64,000 bases of DNA from Comamonadaceae bacterium (GTDB lineage: Bacteria; Pseudomonadota; Gammaproteobacteria; Burkholderiales; Burkholderiaceae_C). The stretch covers positions 248,001 to 312,000 of the forward strand of contig CANGME010000001.1 in the NCBI GenBank assembly GCA_947455145.1, given 5' to 3'. The notes below the pieces were generated by a model that saw nothing but the letters and a program-made list of their open reading frames with translations, was not told where the DNA came from and searched no databases. Numbering within the stretch: position 1 is the stretch's first letter; every line of letters starts with the position of its first letter. Positions 9,350 through 18,754 of the stretch are shown here, piece by piece. Both the position numbers and the translations under genes were made by a program.

Positions 9350-9859
9350 ATGAGCAACCCTAAAGTCGAACTCACCATCACAAACTTCGGCGTCATTACG
9401 CTCGAACTCGACGCCGTCAAAGCGCCCAAGTCCACCGCCAACTTCTTGGCCTACGTGGCCAAGGGTCACTACGACAACACGGTCTTCCACCGCGTCATTC
9501 CTGGCTTTATGATTCAAGGTGGCGGTTTTGCCCCCGGCATGACGGAAAAAAAAGGCGATACACCCATTCAAAACGAAGCCAACAACGGCCTGAAGAACCA
9601 GCACTACACCGTGGCCATGGCCCGCACCAGCGATCCCCACTCGGCCTCGTCGCAGTTCTTCATCAACGCTGCTGACAACGGCTTTCTGAACCACACTGCA
9701 CCTTCCGCTCAGGGATGGGGCTATGCCGTTTTTGGCAAGGTCATCTCGGGCAATGACGTAGTAGACAAAATCGCTGCTGTCAAAACCGGTCAAAAGGGTT
9801 TCCATGGCGACGTGCCCAAAGAAGATGTGGTGCTTGAGAAGGCCGTAGCACTGGCCTAA
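9350..9859 (+). CDS. ppiB: Cytoplasmic peptidyl-prolyl cis-trans isomerase B
   Basis: Cyclophilin without a signal peptide, 169 residues, so cytoplasmic. It has [41 protein letters not shown] and [17 protein letters not shown]. It is closely similar to the exported enzyme six bases upstream, which points to an old tandem duplication with one copy routed to the periplasm. Confidence 0.95.
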   Translation: MSNPKVELTITNFGVITLELDAVKAPKSTANFLAYVAKGHYDNTVFHRVIPGFMIQGGGFAPGMTEKKGDTPIQNEANNGLKNQHYTVAMARTSDPHSASSQFFINAADNGFLNHTAPSAQGWGYAVFGKVISGNDVVDKIAAVKTGQKGFHGDVPKEDVVLEKAVALA

Positions 9860-9882
9860 GATTGACTCAAAACCTCCCGGCC

Positions 9883-10686
9883 ATGGATCCGACCACCGTT
9901 GCCACCCCGGAGTTGATTGCTCCGGTGAACTGGCAGGTGGTCGAATTCATTTCAGACCTGCATTTGCAAGCCCAAGAGCCACTCACCCTGCGAGCTTGGG
10001 AGCAATACATGGCCCAAACACGGGCCGATGCGGTGTTCATCCTCGGCGATCTGTTTGAAGTGTGGGTGGGTGACGATGTTCTCGCCCAATCCACGGGTGT
10101 TGCTGATAGTTTTGAAGACAAGTGCTGCCAAACGCTGCGGGCGACTGCGGCCCACAGCGATGTCTTTTTCATGCACGGCAATCGGGATTTTTTGATAGGC
10201 ACGGCCTTTGCCCAGGCCTGCGGGCTCCAGCTACTGGCCGACCCCACAGTGCTGGTGTTTGGCGGCGAACGCTGGCTGCTCAGCCATGGCGATGCGCTAT
10301 GTCTGGACGATACCGAATACCTCCAATTCCGAGCCCAAGTCCGTACTGATTCGTGGCAGCAACATTTCCTTGCCAAACCCTTGAGTGAACGCCAAGCCAT
10401 CGCATTAAGCATGCGCCAACAAAGCGAATCGCACAAACGCAGTGGCATGACTTATGCCGATGTGGATACTGGTGCGGCGCGCCAGGCCTTGCAAACGGCC
10501 AAGGCGCTGACGCTCATCCACGGCCATACCCACCGACCCGCCGATCACGAGCTGGGTGGAGGCTTGCTTCGCCTTGTCCTCAGCGATTGGGACGCTGCTG
10601 CTAAGCCTGCACGAATTCAAGTCATGCGTCTGAGCGTCAATCCGTCTGGAACTGGCCCAGTGCAGGTTCAGCGTTTAGTCGGGTAG
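9883..10686 (+). CDS. lpxH: UDP-2,3-diacylglucosamine diphosphatase
   Basis: Hydrolyses UDP-2,3-diacylglucosamine to lipid X and UMP in lipid A synthesis, at the inner face of the inner membrane. All metallophosphatase motifs are visible: FISDLHL, ILGDLFEVWVGDD, MHGNRDFLIG, LSHGDALCLDD and IHGHTHRPADH. The start is uncertain. ATG 9883 is given here, but TTG 9862 in the same frame is possible and neither has a clear RBS. It follows ppiB closely and is probably in the same transcript. Confidence 0.92.
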   Translation: MDPTTVATPELIAPVNWQVVEFISDLHLQAQEPLTLRAWEQYMAQTRADAVFILGDLFEVWVGDDVLAQSTGVADSFEDKCCQTLRATAAHSDVFFMHGNRDFLIGTAFAQACGLQLLADPTVLVFGGERWLLSHGDALCLDDTEYLQFRAQVRTDSWQQHFLAKPLSERQAIALSMRQQSESHKRSGMTYADVDTGAARQALQTAKALTLIHGHTHRPADHELGGGLLRLVLSDWDAAAKPARIQVMRLSVNPSGTGPVQVQRLVG

Positions 10687-10707
10687 AGTGCGGCCCGCTC
10701 CGCAGTG

Positions 10708-12354
10708 TTACTGCAAAGTCTGCACATCAACCTCGTCCACCTGCCAGGGTTCGAGAAACGCGTGGGCATAGCTTAGGTAAACACCTTGCGATACAAAGAC
10801 GTCAAACAAGTCCGGGTCAATGTGGCCGTTGCGTTTGAACTTGTGCATGATGCCCATGGCTTGTGAGAGCTTCATGCCCGGCTTGTAGGGCCTGTCACGC
10901 GCCGTCAAGGCCTCAAAAACATCAGCAATCGCCATGACACGGGCCTGCACTGACATCTGCTCACCCTTGAGACCGCGCGGGTAACCTTTGCCGTCCATGC
11001 GCTCATGATGCCCACCTGCAAATTCGGGCACATTGCGAAGGTGACGCGGCCAGGGCAACTTCTCCAGCATCTTGATGGTGGCCACAATATGCTGATTGAT
11101 AATCTCGCGCTCGTTGGCGTTGAGCGTGCCAGAGCGGATCGTCAAGTTTTCAATTTCATCGGCGGTCAGAAAATCACGCTCAACACCTTTGGCATCTTGC
11201 CAGCGGTACTTTCCGCTGATATCTCGCACACGCTGTATATCCACCAATGACATGGACTCGCTACCGAGGTTGGCTTGACGCAAAAACTGTTGATCCATCT
11301 CCATCGTTACTAACAGTTCATCTCTCGACTGACTCAGAGTAGCCTCTGTTTGCTGATCGATCACCGGTTGCAAAGCCAGTTGTTCGCGCAAGATTTTGAT
11401 TTCGAGATCCCTACGCAGCACTTCAAAACGCGTATCAATCAAGCCAATGCGGTCATAAATGGTTTGTAACTTGCTTTCTTTATCCACCACATGCACAGGT
11501 GTTGTCACCTTGCCGCAGTCGTGCAGCAGGCCCGCAATTTTGAGCTCATAGCGGTCACGGTCATTCATCGAAAATGAGCCCAACGGACCCTCTGTAGCGA
11601 GGTGAGCTGCCTCGGCCAGCATCATGGTGAGCTCTGGCACACGCTGGCAATGCTCTCCCGTGTGAGGTGACTTTTCTTCGATCGTCAAATTAATGACGTT
11701 AATGAAAGACTCAAACAAGACTTCCATCTGTCGAATCAACTTGGAGTGTCCCAACGCAATCGCCGCCTGAGAGGCCAGCGACTCGGCAAGGCTTTGATCG
11801 GCCAAGGAAAAAGAAGTCACCACCCCTTCTTCCTTGGACTTGGCATTGATGAGCTGTAGCACGCCGATGACCTCGCCCTCATGATTCAGCATCGGCACGG
11901 TCAAAAATGATTGCATGCGGTAAGCCATGCGTTCGTCAAAACCACGCGTTCCAGAAAAATCAAACTGTGTCGCACTGTACACATCAGCAATATTGACCGT
12001 TTCTTTATGCGTGGCGACATATGTGGCCACCAAAGAGCTATTAGCCTTGCCTTGCGCATCGAACATCGGCAGGTTGGGTAACACAATGTCGCGTCCGGTG
12101 TTGCCGCCCATCCTTAAGTTCAAAGAGTTAGTCAGCAGGGTCTCAAAATTGAGCGTTTTTCCATCTTCTGAGACGCGGTACAAGGTGCCGCCATCGGCGT
12201 GGGTAATGGCCATGGCAGACTCTAGAATCATCTGCATTAAGTGCGTACTGTCACGTTCGCGCGAAAGAGCGACCCCGATGGCATTGAGCTGTTCAAGCCG
12301 TAGGAGCAAGTCCGTGATGAACTCCTGATGGGGGTTGCTGCTCTCAGAAGCCAT
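10708..12354 (-). CDS. GAF plus HD-GYP domain protein, probable c-di-GMP phosphodiesterase
   Basis: Likely hydrolyses cyclic di-GMP and so shifts cells towards motility. From the chosen start at MASESS, a GAF sensory domain covers residues 20-205. The HD-GYP domain follows, with GEHCQRV (234-239), the metal-binding HD in GLLHDCGK (278-279), HHERMDGKGYP (449-459) and DVFEALTARDRPYK. About 115 extra residues (292-408) separate the HD and HHE motifs, more than in typical HD-GYP proteins. Those residues include a helical stretch and DIQRVRDISGKYRW. The frame is open upstream to 12456, but the upstream part overlaps the next gene and looks non-coding. Confidence 0.88.
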   Translation of the reverse strand: MASESSNPHQEFITDLLLRLEQLNAIGVALSRERDSTHLMQMILESAMAITHADGGTLYRVSEDGKTLNFETLLTNSLNLRMGGNTGRDIVLPNLPMFDAQGKANSSLVATYVATHKETVNIADVYSATQFDFSGTRGFDERMAYRMQSFLTVPMLNHEGEVIGVLQLINAKSKEEGVVTSFSLADQSLAESLASQAAIALGHSKLIRQMEVLFESFINVINLTIEEKSPHTGEHCQRVPELTMMLAEAAHLATEGPLGSFSMNDRDRYELKIAGLLHDCGKVTTPVHVVDKESKLQTIYDRIGLIDTRFEVLRRDLEIKILREQLALQPVIDQQTEATLSQSRDELLVTMEMDQQFLRQANLGSESMSLVDIQRVRDISGKYRWQDAKGVERDFLTADEIENLTIRSGTLNANEREIINQHIVATIKMLEKLPWPRHLRNVPEFAGGHHERMDGKGYPRGLKGEQMSVQARVMAIADVFEALTARDRPYKPGMKLSQAMGIMHKFKRNGHIDPDLFDVFVSQGVYLSYAHAFLEPWQVDEVDVQTLQ

Positions 12355-12364
12355 CGTGGCCGAA

Positions 12365-15049
12365 CTAACCCTGGCGTCCCAGCAATACCTTGAGCACCCG
12401 TTGCAAGCGAGGGCTGGATTCTTCATTAAACTGACTGGCCAGCACCTGCGCTGCATCTTGCCCCCAAGTTTGTGCCGGTGCCGGATCGTTGCGCCTGGTC
12501 AATAACTGCAACTGCAAAGCGCGGCGCGCGCTCAGGGCCGAGGCGGGTGTGGGCAGCTCAGCGGCCATCTCCAGCCTCAGTAAAGCCACGGATCCATCAC
12601 CTGCCGGTACGGCAGACAAAGCTTGCGCCCAAGAGGTTCGAGTGGAAGCGGGAACGCGGCCACCCAGATCTTGCGCCGTTGGTAATTGGGCGCTGTCACG
12701 TGCCTCCCAAGCCGCGATCAGCTGAGTCAATGACGCTCCATGGGCTTGAGCGGATAGTTTCTTCAGCGCGTACTGGGCATGCTCCAGTGCCTCGCGTTGC
12801 GCCCTAAATGCCGCGTCGCCCAGACGCGGTGTGTCTTGCCAAGCCGGTCGCGCTTCGCCTCGGTCAGCAAAGCGGTCTGCTCCGCGCCCTGGCGCGCTAT
12901 CGCGGCCCGATCGTGCGCCATCACGGGGTGCACCGTCACGCTGCCCGTCTCTTTGCCCTGGACGCGCACCACGTGAGGGTGGTGCAGGTTCGGATTTTTT
13001 CATGCCAGGGCGGTCATCACCGCGCATGGCCACCACGGGTTTGCGTGGTTTGGGCGCTTCAACCGGTGTTTCTGCCGCGACAGGTGGGGTTTCAGAAGTA
13101 TCGGTTGAGGTTGTTTCAGCAGCTTCTGATACAGGTTCGGTTTGGGCTGTAGGCGCATTTGTCTGCGCAACTGCGGGCTTGACAGGCGTTTGAGTAAGCG
13201 TGGGTCGCGCTTGTAAAGCCGCTTCCAGCGCCTGCATGGCAGCCCGAATCACTTGGGCATCACCGCCCGCATTGGCTGCTTCCAGCGCTTGGGAGGCTTG
13301 CAGAACGCCCCGGTCATGCTCGCTCATGGACTGCGATGCCTTCTCTCGCTCGGTCGTTTTGCGGTTGAACGCTTCATCTATCGGTTTACGGAAGGCGTCC
13401 CAAAGTTTTTGCTCCAAACGACGCTCCACAGGCACCGCATGGGCTTGAGCCTGCCAACGCTGTTGCAAGGCCTTGACGGCATCCATGCGCAGCACTGGTG
13501 CTGCACCCAGGGCCTCGGCCTCTTGAATCATGGCTTGGCGCTCTTGCAAACTCTGCTTTTGAACAGCTTCTAGCGGCGCAGCGGCGGCCTCAAAAGCGGC
13601 CTTCCACTGGGCTTGCATCTCGGCAAAGGCTTTCTCGCCCATGTGGCCCGACTCGCGCCAACGGTCTGCGAACTGGTGCAGGATGCGGTTGAAGCCTTTC
13701 CAGTCATTGTCCAGCGCGGTAGTATTGGCCACACCCCAGGCTTTGACTTCTTCAATCAGCGCCAAACGCTGGGCCTTGTTTTGCGCCGCATCGATCTTGA
13801 TTTTTTCGAGCCAAGTTTGTACCACTTTATAGGCTTCGTTGCAGGCCTCATCAAAGCGTTTCCACAGGGCGTGGTTGGGCACGCCGCCTTGGTCAGTCTG
13901 CTTCCACTGCTCACGCAATCCGCGCAGCGTTTCTTGCATTTTTCGTCCACCCACAGCTTGACCGGCTGGGCGCTTGAGCAAGCCTTCGGCATGAATCACC
14001 AGCGCCTCGCGCAGTTGGTCAGCACTCCAGCGCTGCCAGCCCTCCAGCTCGCCCGCTGCGGTCAGGGCGGCATGGGCTTGGTTTTCCAGCTTGTCGTCGA
14101 TCAGTCGACCGTTATCTTTCAGGGCGTTGCGCAGAGCGGCGGCGGCTCCGGCGCTGGCTTTACCGTGGCCTTCGGCCACTTCTTGCTCCAATTTTGTCAA
14201 CGCCTCGCGCACAATGCTCGTGGCTTTGGCACGTAATTCGGGGTCAATCTTAGGCTTCTTCGGTGCCGCCTGCGCTTCTGCGGGTACGCCTCGGCCCAGA
14301 CGAATCTCATCCGACCACACGGGCACGGGGGGCAAGGCCAAGGACGCGTCTGCCGCAGCCGCTTGCGCCTGAGTCAAAGCACTGCTAAATGCATCCCACA
14401 CCACCAGCAACTGGCTGCGCGAGGCCTCCAGTAGCGGAGGAAATTTCGCATCCACACTGGGCCAATTCTCATCAGCTTGCAAGCCCTGGGCCTGCGTTTG
14501 CCAATGGGTCACATCCGCACTTAAGGAGTCGACCACCGTCTGCGCGTCACGCCAAGGCTTGGTGGAGAGCACCTCGATGCGCTGGGCCAGCAAGACCGCC
14601 GCTTCGCGCTGCACCTGCACCCGGTGTTGTAGATCTTCAATCACCTTGACGCGGTTTGCCAATGCCACTTTGACGCTGGCCAGCGGTTCGCGGCTTAGCG
14701 GTGCGCCCGCTTTGGCGGCATCGCGCTGCCAGGCCATGGCGTCGGCCACGTTGAGGCGGGAGGTGTCAAGCAAGGCCTGCGCCTTAAGCGCCCACTCCGC
14801 TCCAATGACTTCCTGATCACGCGAACGTTTAATCTCATCGAGCTTTTCACGCAGGGGCTTGGCCGCGCCTTTGTCCTTGACGCTCAACTCCTTGAACACT
14901 TCCTGCATTTGTGCAGCGCTGGGCTCGGTGGCCAGCCAATCACGCACGCGCGCAGCTCGCTCGCCGGAAGTAGGGGCAGAAAAAGCCCCGCCGGTGAGGG
15001 CGTCTAAAGTGGGTGTGTCATTGCGTTTAGCAGATTCTGTCGGCATCAC
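12365..15049 (-). CDS. Large DUF349 domain-containing protein
   Basis: Function unknown. The 894-residue, mainly helical protein carries several DUF349-type repeats (WKQTDQGGVPNHALWKRFDEACNEAY, GFNRILHQFADRWRESGHM, LEQKLWDAFRKPIDEAFNRK). Between roughly residues 640 and 740 there is a low-complexity linker: first T/E/A-rich, then Arg-Gly rich with RGARPGQRDGQRDGAP-like units. A helical C-terminal region follows. No signal peptide or membrane segment is seen, so it should be cytoplasmic. DUF349 proteins are common in betaproteobacteria next to housekeeping genes. It starts the divergent region with the transglycosylase gene and lies 10 bases before the HD-GYP start. Confidence 0.82.
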   Translation of the reverse strand: MMPTESAKRNDTPTLDALTGGAFSAPTSGERAARVRDWLATEPSAAQMQEVFKELSVKDKGAAKPLREKLDEIKRSRDQEVIGAEWALKAQALLDTSRLNVADAMAWQRDAAKAGAPLSREPLASVKVALANRVKVIEDLQHRVQVQREAAVLLAQRIEVLSTKPWRDAQTVVDSLSADVTHWQTQAQGLQADENWPSVDAKFPPLLEASRSQLLVVWDAFSSALTQAQAAAADASLALPPVPVWSDEIRLGRGVPAEAQAAPKKPKIDPELRAKATSIVREALTKLEQEVAEGHGKASAGAAAALRNALKDNGRLIDDKLENQAHAALTAAGELEGWQRWSADQLREALVIHAEGLLKRPAGQAVGGRKMQETLRGLREQWKQTDQGGVPNHALWKRFDEACNEAYKVVQTWLEKIKIDAAQNKAQRLALIEEVKAWGVANTTALDNDWKGFNRILHQFADRWRESGHMGEKAFAEMQAQWKAAFEAAAAPLEAVQKQSLQERQAMIQEAEALGAAPVLRMDAVKALQQRWQAQAHAVPVERRLEQKLWDAFRKPIDEAFNRKTTEREKASQSMSEHDRGVLQASQALEAANAGGDAQVIRAAMQALEAALQARPTLTQTPVKPAVAQTNAPTAQTEPVSEAAETTSTDTSETPPVAAETPVEAPKPRKPVVAMRGDDRPGMKKSEPAPPSRGARPGQRDGQRDGAPRDGARSGRDSAPGRGADRFADRGEARPAWQDTPRLGDAAFRAQREALEHAQYALKKLSAQAHGASLTQLIAAWEARDSAQLPTAQDLGGRVPASTRTSWAQALSAVPAGDGSVALLRLEMAAELPTPASALSARRALQLQLLTRRNDPAPAQTWGQDAAQVLASQFNEESSPRLQRVLKVLLGRQG

Positions 15050-15181
15050 AACTCAGGCCCATGATTAGTGGGCAGGAAAAAAATGGAAGACTTATATTTT
15101 CGCCGCCATTTAGCCTTGATTCACACAGACGACACAAAACAAACAACTCATTCCAGTGAAAATTGAAAAAACCCCTCAAAC

Positions 15182-15248
15182 CGTCAAATAATCATTTGAA
15201 TTTTGACGAAATAAATCCAATTAAAGAATAACAAACTCATTTGTTATT
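15182..15248. promoter_or_regulatory. Nested inverted repeats upstream of the transglycosylase promoter
   Basis: The 303-base divergent gap 15050-15352 is AT-rich and holds three dyads. CGTCAAA (15182-15188) pairs with TTTGACG (15202-15208). Nested inside it is TCAAAT-AATC-ATTTGA (15184-15199). A perfect 9-base arm pair AATAACAAA/TTTGTTATT with a 4-base spacer spans 15227-15248 and ends two bases before a -35 box. They look like operator sites. The regulator is unknown. Confidence 0.45.
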
Positions 15249-15249
15249 A

Positions 15250-15278
15250 TTGACTGAATATATAGCAACCCTTAGAAT
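15250..15278 (+). promoter_or_regulatory. Sigma-70 promoter for the SLT-domain gene
   Basis: TTGACT (15250-15255) and TAGAAT (15273-15278), each one mismatch from consensus, are separated by 17 bases. The site is 75 bases before the ATG at 15353 and abuts the inverted repeat at 15227-15248. It is the strongest promoter-like match I saw in the window. Confidence 0.6.
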
Positions 15279-15352
15279 CCGCCTCGACCCCCTGACTCAC
15301 AGGGATTACCCGAATCTCGGCCGACCCAGCCGATACGAGAAGAGGATGTGAT

Positions 15353-16162
15353 ATGACCGCATTAAACAAAATTGAACAGGGTTTCAGAACCTTTGCTCAC
15401 GACACTGTTGACGGTTTTTTTGAATTAACCCACAACGGTTTTGCCTTGGTTGGCCTGATCGTGATGTTCCTCAGCCTAACGCTGGTGATGCGCCCTGAAT
15501 TGCGCCAGTCTACCGAGGTCAAATTAATCGGCTGGCTGCAAACCCGTCAGGTTGAGACCACGGGCTTTGAGGCAGGAACAGATGCCGCAGACCGAACCAC
15601 GGCCATTGACCCACGCGACCTGCCCAAACAGCAAGCTGCCGTGGCCTATTGGCTCAGCAAAAAATACCGGATCGCCGCAGAACCACTCAGTGCATTGGTA
15701 GAAGAAGCCTATGAAATTGGCTCGAACACCAAATTAGAGCCAACCCTGCTGTTGGCAATCATGGCCGTTGAGTCTGGCTTTAACCCCTTTGCTCAAAGCG
15801 CTGTCGGTGCACAAGGATTAATGCAAGTCATGACCCGTGTGCACAGCGAGAAATATGAGAGCTTTGGCGGCAAGCTAGCCGCCTTTGACCCCATCAGCAA
15901 CCTGCGAGTTGGTGCCCAAGTGCTGCAAGAATGCATCGCCCGGGCCGGCTCCCTGCAGGCCGGATTACGCTACTACGTCGGCGCTGCCAAGCAAGAAGAT
16001 GACGGCGGCTATACCGCCAAAGTTCTGGCTGAACATACCCGGCTAAACTTGGTAGCTGCAGGTCGCGCCGTTCCACTCCAAACACCTCAGCTTCTACCTG
16101 TGGTGGCACCGGCAAAAATCGATCTGGAAGCTGCCAAAACAACTTTACTGACCAACTCCTGA
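15353..16162 (+). CDS. Membrane-anchored lytic transglycosylase (SLT domain)
   Basis: Cleaves the glycan strand of peptidoglycan with formation of 1,6-anhydromuramic acid. One membrane segment (about residues 27-45, [16 protein letters not shown]) anchors it. The SLT domain covers about 120-240, with the catalytic glutamate in [15 protein letters not shown] and the AQGLMQVM motif. The 269-residue length is short, so it is a small anchored enzyme rather than full Slt70. It has its own promoter and ends seven bases before glyA. Confidence 0.88.
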   Translation: MTALNKIEQGFRTFAHDTVDGFFELTHNGFALVGLIVMFLSLTLVMRPELRQSTEVKLIGWLQTRQVETTGFEAGTDAADRTTAIDPRDLPKQQAAVAYWLSKKYRIAAEPLSALVEEAYEIGSNTKLEPTLLLAIMAVESGFNPFAQSAVGAQGLMQVMTRVHSEKYESFGGKLAAFDPISNLRVGAQVLQECIARAGSLQAGLRYYVGAAKQEDDGGYTAKVLAEHTRLNLVAAGRAVPLQTPQLLPVVAPAKIDLEAAKTTLLTNS

Positions 16163-16169
16163 AATACTC

Positions 16170-17414
16170 ATGTACCACCGCAACATCCTTGTTGAGCAAA
16201 CCGATCCTGAAATTTTTGCCGCCATCCAAGCCGAAAACGCCCGTCAGGAGCACCACATCGAGCTGATCGCCAGCGAGAACTACGCCTCCCCCGCCGTCAT
16301 GGCGGCCCAAGGCTCCCAGCTGACTAATAAGTATGCTGAAGGCTACCCCGGCAAGCGCTACTACGGTGGATGTGAGCATGTGGACGTGGCCGAGCAGCTC
16401 GCCATTGACCGCGTCAAGGCCATCTTCGGGGCCGATTGCGCCAACGTGCAGCCGCATTGCGGCGCATCGGCCAATGAAGCCGTCTTCCTCGCCTTCTTGA
16501 AGCCTGGCGACACCATCATGGGCATGAGCTTGGCCGAAGGCGGCCACCTCACCCACGGCATGGCCCTGAACATGAGCGGCAAGTGGTTCAACGTTGTGTC
16601 CTACGGACTCAACGCCAAGGAAGAAATTGACTACGACGCCATGGAGCGCAAAGCTCATGAATCAAAACCCAAGCTCATCATCGCCGGGGCCTCGGCCTAC
16701 AGCCTGCACATTGACTTTGCCCGCTTTGCCAAAGTAGCCAAAGACGTGGGTGCGATTTTCATGGTGGATATGGCCCACTATGCTGGCCTGATTGCCGCTG
16801 GCCTGTACCCCAACCCCGTGCCGCACGCTGACGTGGTGACCTCCACCACCCACAAGAGCCTGCGCGGCCCGCGCGGCGGCATCATCCTGATGAAGTCCGA
16901 GTTTGAAAAAGTCATCAACAGCGCCATCTTCCCCGGCCTCCAAGGTGGCCCGTTGATGCACGTCATCGCCGCCAAGGCCGTGGCCTTCAAAGAAGCCATG
17001 GCCCCTGGCTTCAAAGACTACCAGCAACAGGTGCTGACCAACGCCCGCATCGTGGCCGAGACGCTCACCCAGCGCGGCCTGCGCATCGTCAGTGGTGGCA
17101 CGCAAAGCCACCTCATGCTGGTCGATTTACGGGCCAAGGGCATCACCGGCAAAGAAGCCGAAGCCGTGCTGGGCGCAGCCCACATGACCATCAACAAAAA
17201 CGCCATCCCCAACGACCCGGAGAAGCCCATGGTCACCAGCGGCGTGCGCATCGGCACCCCCGCCATGACCACCCGTGGCTTCAAGGACGAAGAAGCTCGT
17301 CAAACGGCTAACCTGATTGCTGACGTGCTGGAAAACCCACGCGATGAAGCCAACATCGCAGCCGTACGCGCCAAGGTCAACGCCTTGACCGCACGCTTCC
17401 CGGTTTACCGTTAA
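16170..17414 (+). CDS. glyA: Serine hydroxymethyltransferase
   Basis: PLP enzyme that interconverts serine and glycine while loading one-carbon units on tetrahydrofolate. The 414-residue protein is full length. It contains [31 protein letters not shown] and the PLP-lysine segment [14 protein letters not shown]. The neighbours follow the conserved glyA-nrdR order of many proteobacteria. Confidence 0.98.
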   Translation: MYHRNILVEQTDPEIFAAIQAENARQEHHIELIASENYASPAVMAAQGSQLTNKYAEGYPGKRYYGGCEHVDVAEQLAIDRVKAIFGADCANVQPHCGASANEAVFLAFLKPGDTIMGMSLAEGGHLTHGMALNMSGKWFNVVSYGLNAKEEIDYDAMERKAHESKPKLIIAGASAYSLHIDFARFAKVAKDVGAIFMVDMAHYAGLIAAGLYPNPVPHADVVTSTTHKSLRGPRGGIILMKSEFEKVINSAIFPGLQGGPLMHVIAAKAVAFKEAMAPGFKDYQQQVLTNARIVAETLTQRGLRIVSGGTQSHLMLVDLRAKGITGKEAEAVLGAAHMTINKNAIPNDPEKPMVTSGVRIGTPAMTTRGFKDEEARQTANLIADVLENPRDEANIAAVRAKVNALTARFPVYR

Positions 17415-17440
17415 GCCAATCCTCAGCCTGAACCACCACC

Positions 17441-17465
17441 CGTTCGGGCTGAGCTTGTCAAAGCC
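17441..17465. repeat. Degenerate copy of the short dispersed GAGCCTGTCGAAG element
   Basis: Between glyA and nrdR the sequence CGGGCTGAGCTTGTCAAAGCC differs only slightly from the GGCTGAGCCTGTCGAAGCC type of short repeat. A closer copy lies at 43576-43594 inside gluQ. A shorter match occurs at the start of ybgC (34201-34219). Confidence 0.45.
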
Positions 17466-17483
17466 TAATGGAGCCAAAAGCCC

Positions 17484-17933
17484 ATGAAATGCCCCTTCTG
17501 TAGCCATTCAGAAACCCAGGTCGTTGAGACCCGGATTTCTGAAGACGGGGACTTCATCCGCCGCCGCCGCAGATGTGGCGCCTGCGACAAACGCTTTACC
17601 ACCTATGAGCGTCCCGACGTCAACTTCCCCGCCATCGTCAAAAAGGATGGGCGACGCATCGAGTACGAACGCGTCAAGTTACAAGCATCCATGAAGCTGG
17701 CGCTACGTAAACGACCCGTCAGCACCGAGCAGGTAGACAGTGCCATTGAACGCATTGAAGAAAACCTACTCAACCTCGGCCTTCGCGAAGTCCTCTCCGG
17801 GCGCATTGGTGAACTGGTGATGCGCGAGCTCAAAAAGCTCGACAAAGTAGCCTACGTTCGTTTTGCCAGCGTGTACCGCAGCTTTGAGGACATTGACGAA
17901 TTCAAGACGCTGGTGGATGAGGTGCGACGCTGA
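17484..17933 (+). CDS. nrdR: Transcriptional repressor NrdR
   Basis: Zinc-ribbon plus ATP-cone repressor of ribonucleotide reductase genes that senses ATP/dATP. The four zinc cysteines are at C3, C6, C31 and C34, and the ATP-cone follows ([18 protein letters not shown]). The length of 149 residues is typical. It lies 69 bases downstream of glyA, probably in the same operon. Confidence 0.97.
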   Translation: MKCPFCSHSETQVVETRISEDGDFIRRRRRCGACDKRFTTYERPDVNFPAIVKKDGRRIEYERVKLQASMKLALRKRPVSTEQVDSAIERIEENLLNLGLREVLSGRIGELVMRELKKLDKVAYVRFASVYRSFEDIDEFKTLVDEVRR

Positions 17934-17997
17934 ACGAATTGGCCACTGTAAATTCGATCAGGTTTGCTGCCACGACACATCTGATGCAGAAGAATTG

Positions 17998-18330
17998 ATG
18001 GCCAATCCACCCGTGGTAATACTTCTTGAACAAGAGCGCTTCGAACTGAGACCCTAGTCTGGTGGTGGTTTGCTTAATTACGAGGTTTGGGGCTATCAAG
18101 AGAAGGGTGAGACAGTAGTGACTCGCTACAACCTAGCCTACATCAACCACTTAATTTGCCATGTAGACAACGGCAGAGTACTTGGTTTTGATAACGCAAA
18201 TGATTACCACCACCGACATTACATGGGCGAGGTCACACCAGTTGCATTCACCAGTTACGAAGCAACCTTGGAGAAATTCCAGCAAGAGTGGCTCGAACTT
18301 GTTAAGGAAATACGAGGGAAAAAATCATGA
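17998..18330 (+). pseudogene. tumE: TumE-family toxin gene interrupted by an in-frame TAG
   Basis: From ATG 17998 the frame reads a TumE-like N-terminus (VVILLEQERFELRP), hits TAG at 18055-18057, then continues in the same frame to TGA at 18328-18330. The rest of the family fold follows the stop: NYEVWGYQE, RYNLAYI, DNGRVLGFDNAN, HHRHYMG. TumE proteins (DUF6516) are toxins paired with COG4190-type TumA antitoxins. A shorter product could start at TTG 18070 but has no good RBS and would lack the N-terminal strand. I read this as a toxin disarmed by a nonsense mutation. A sequencing error or a functional short form are the alternatives. Confidence 0.65.
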
Positions 18331-18701
18331 GCAAAGTGGTTATTCGCACCGATGATCTGGACGGATTTTTCTCGCACGCCAAAGAAGCTGCCCGCAGAGC
18401 CGATCAAACCTTGCCCTTTGAAGAGCAGGTGACGCTGTCATTTGAAGACCCGCAGCGCATGTTCACGGTTTTGTCTGATACACGGCGGCAATTGATGCGC
18501 GAAGTGATGCGCGAACCCAGAACGATTAAGGAATTGACCAGCCGTTTGCATCGCAACCGATCAGCCGTCACCAAGGATGTGGGCATGTTGGAAAAAATGG
18601 GGCTGATCGTTTCAAGCCGGCAGTCCAACCCCGGGCATGGCTTTCAAAAGGTCGTGCAGACTATCGCGCCCAAGTTTGAGATGGTTGCAACTTTGGGTTA
18701 G
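18327..18701 (+). CDS. tumA: TumA-type antitoxin, COG4190 winged-helix protein
   Basis: Predicted DNA-binding antitoxin of the HVO_A0114/COG4190 family, 124 residues. Its start overlaps the toxin stop (ATGA), the normal coupling of type II pairs. The helix-turn-helix is in TIKELTSRLHRNRSAVTKDVGMLEKMGLI. It appears intact although its toxin carries a stop codon. It is related to the frameshifted gene at 356-710. Confidence 0.75.
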   Translation: MSKVVIRTDDLDGFFSHAKEAARRADQTLPFEEQVTLSFEDPQRMFTVLSDTRRQLMREVMREPRTIKELTSRLHRNRSAVTKDVGMLEKMGLIVSSRQSNPGHGFQKVVQTIAPKFEMVATLG

Positions 18702-18754
18702 ACCGGCGAATTTCCTCAACGTTGAAAGAGCCCCCACCACACACGGCCCATTTC

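Noticed and set aside
8737-9805. Minus-strand open frames across the ppiA/ppiB pair
   Set aside because: Antisense shadows of two clear cyclophilin genes.
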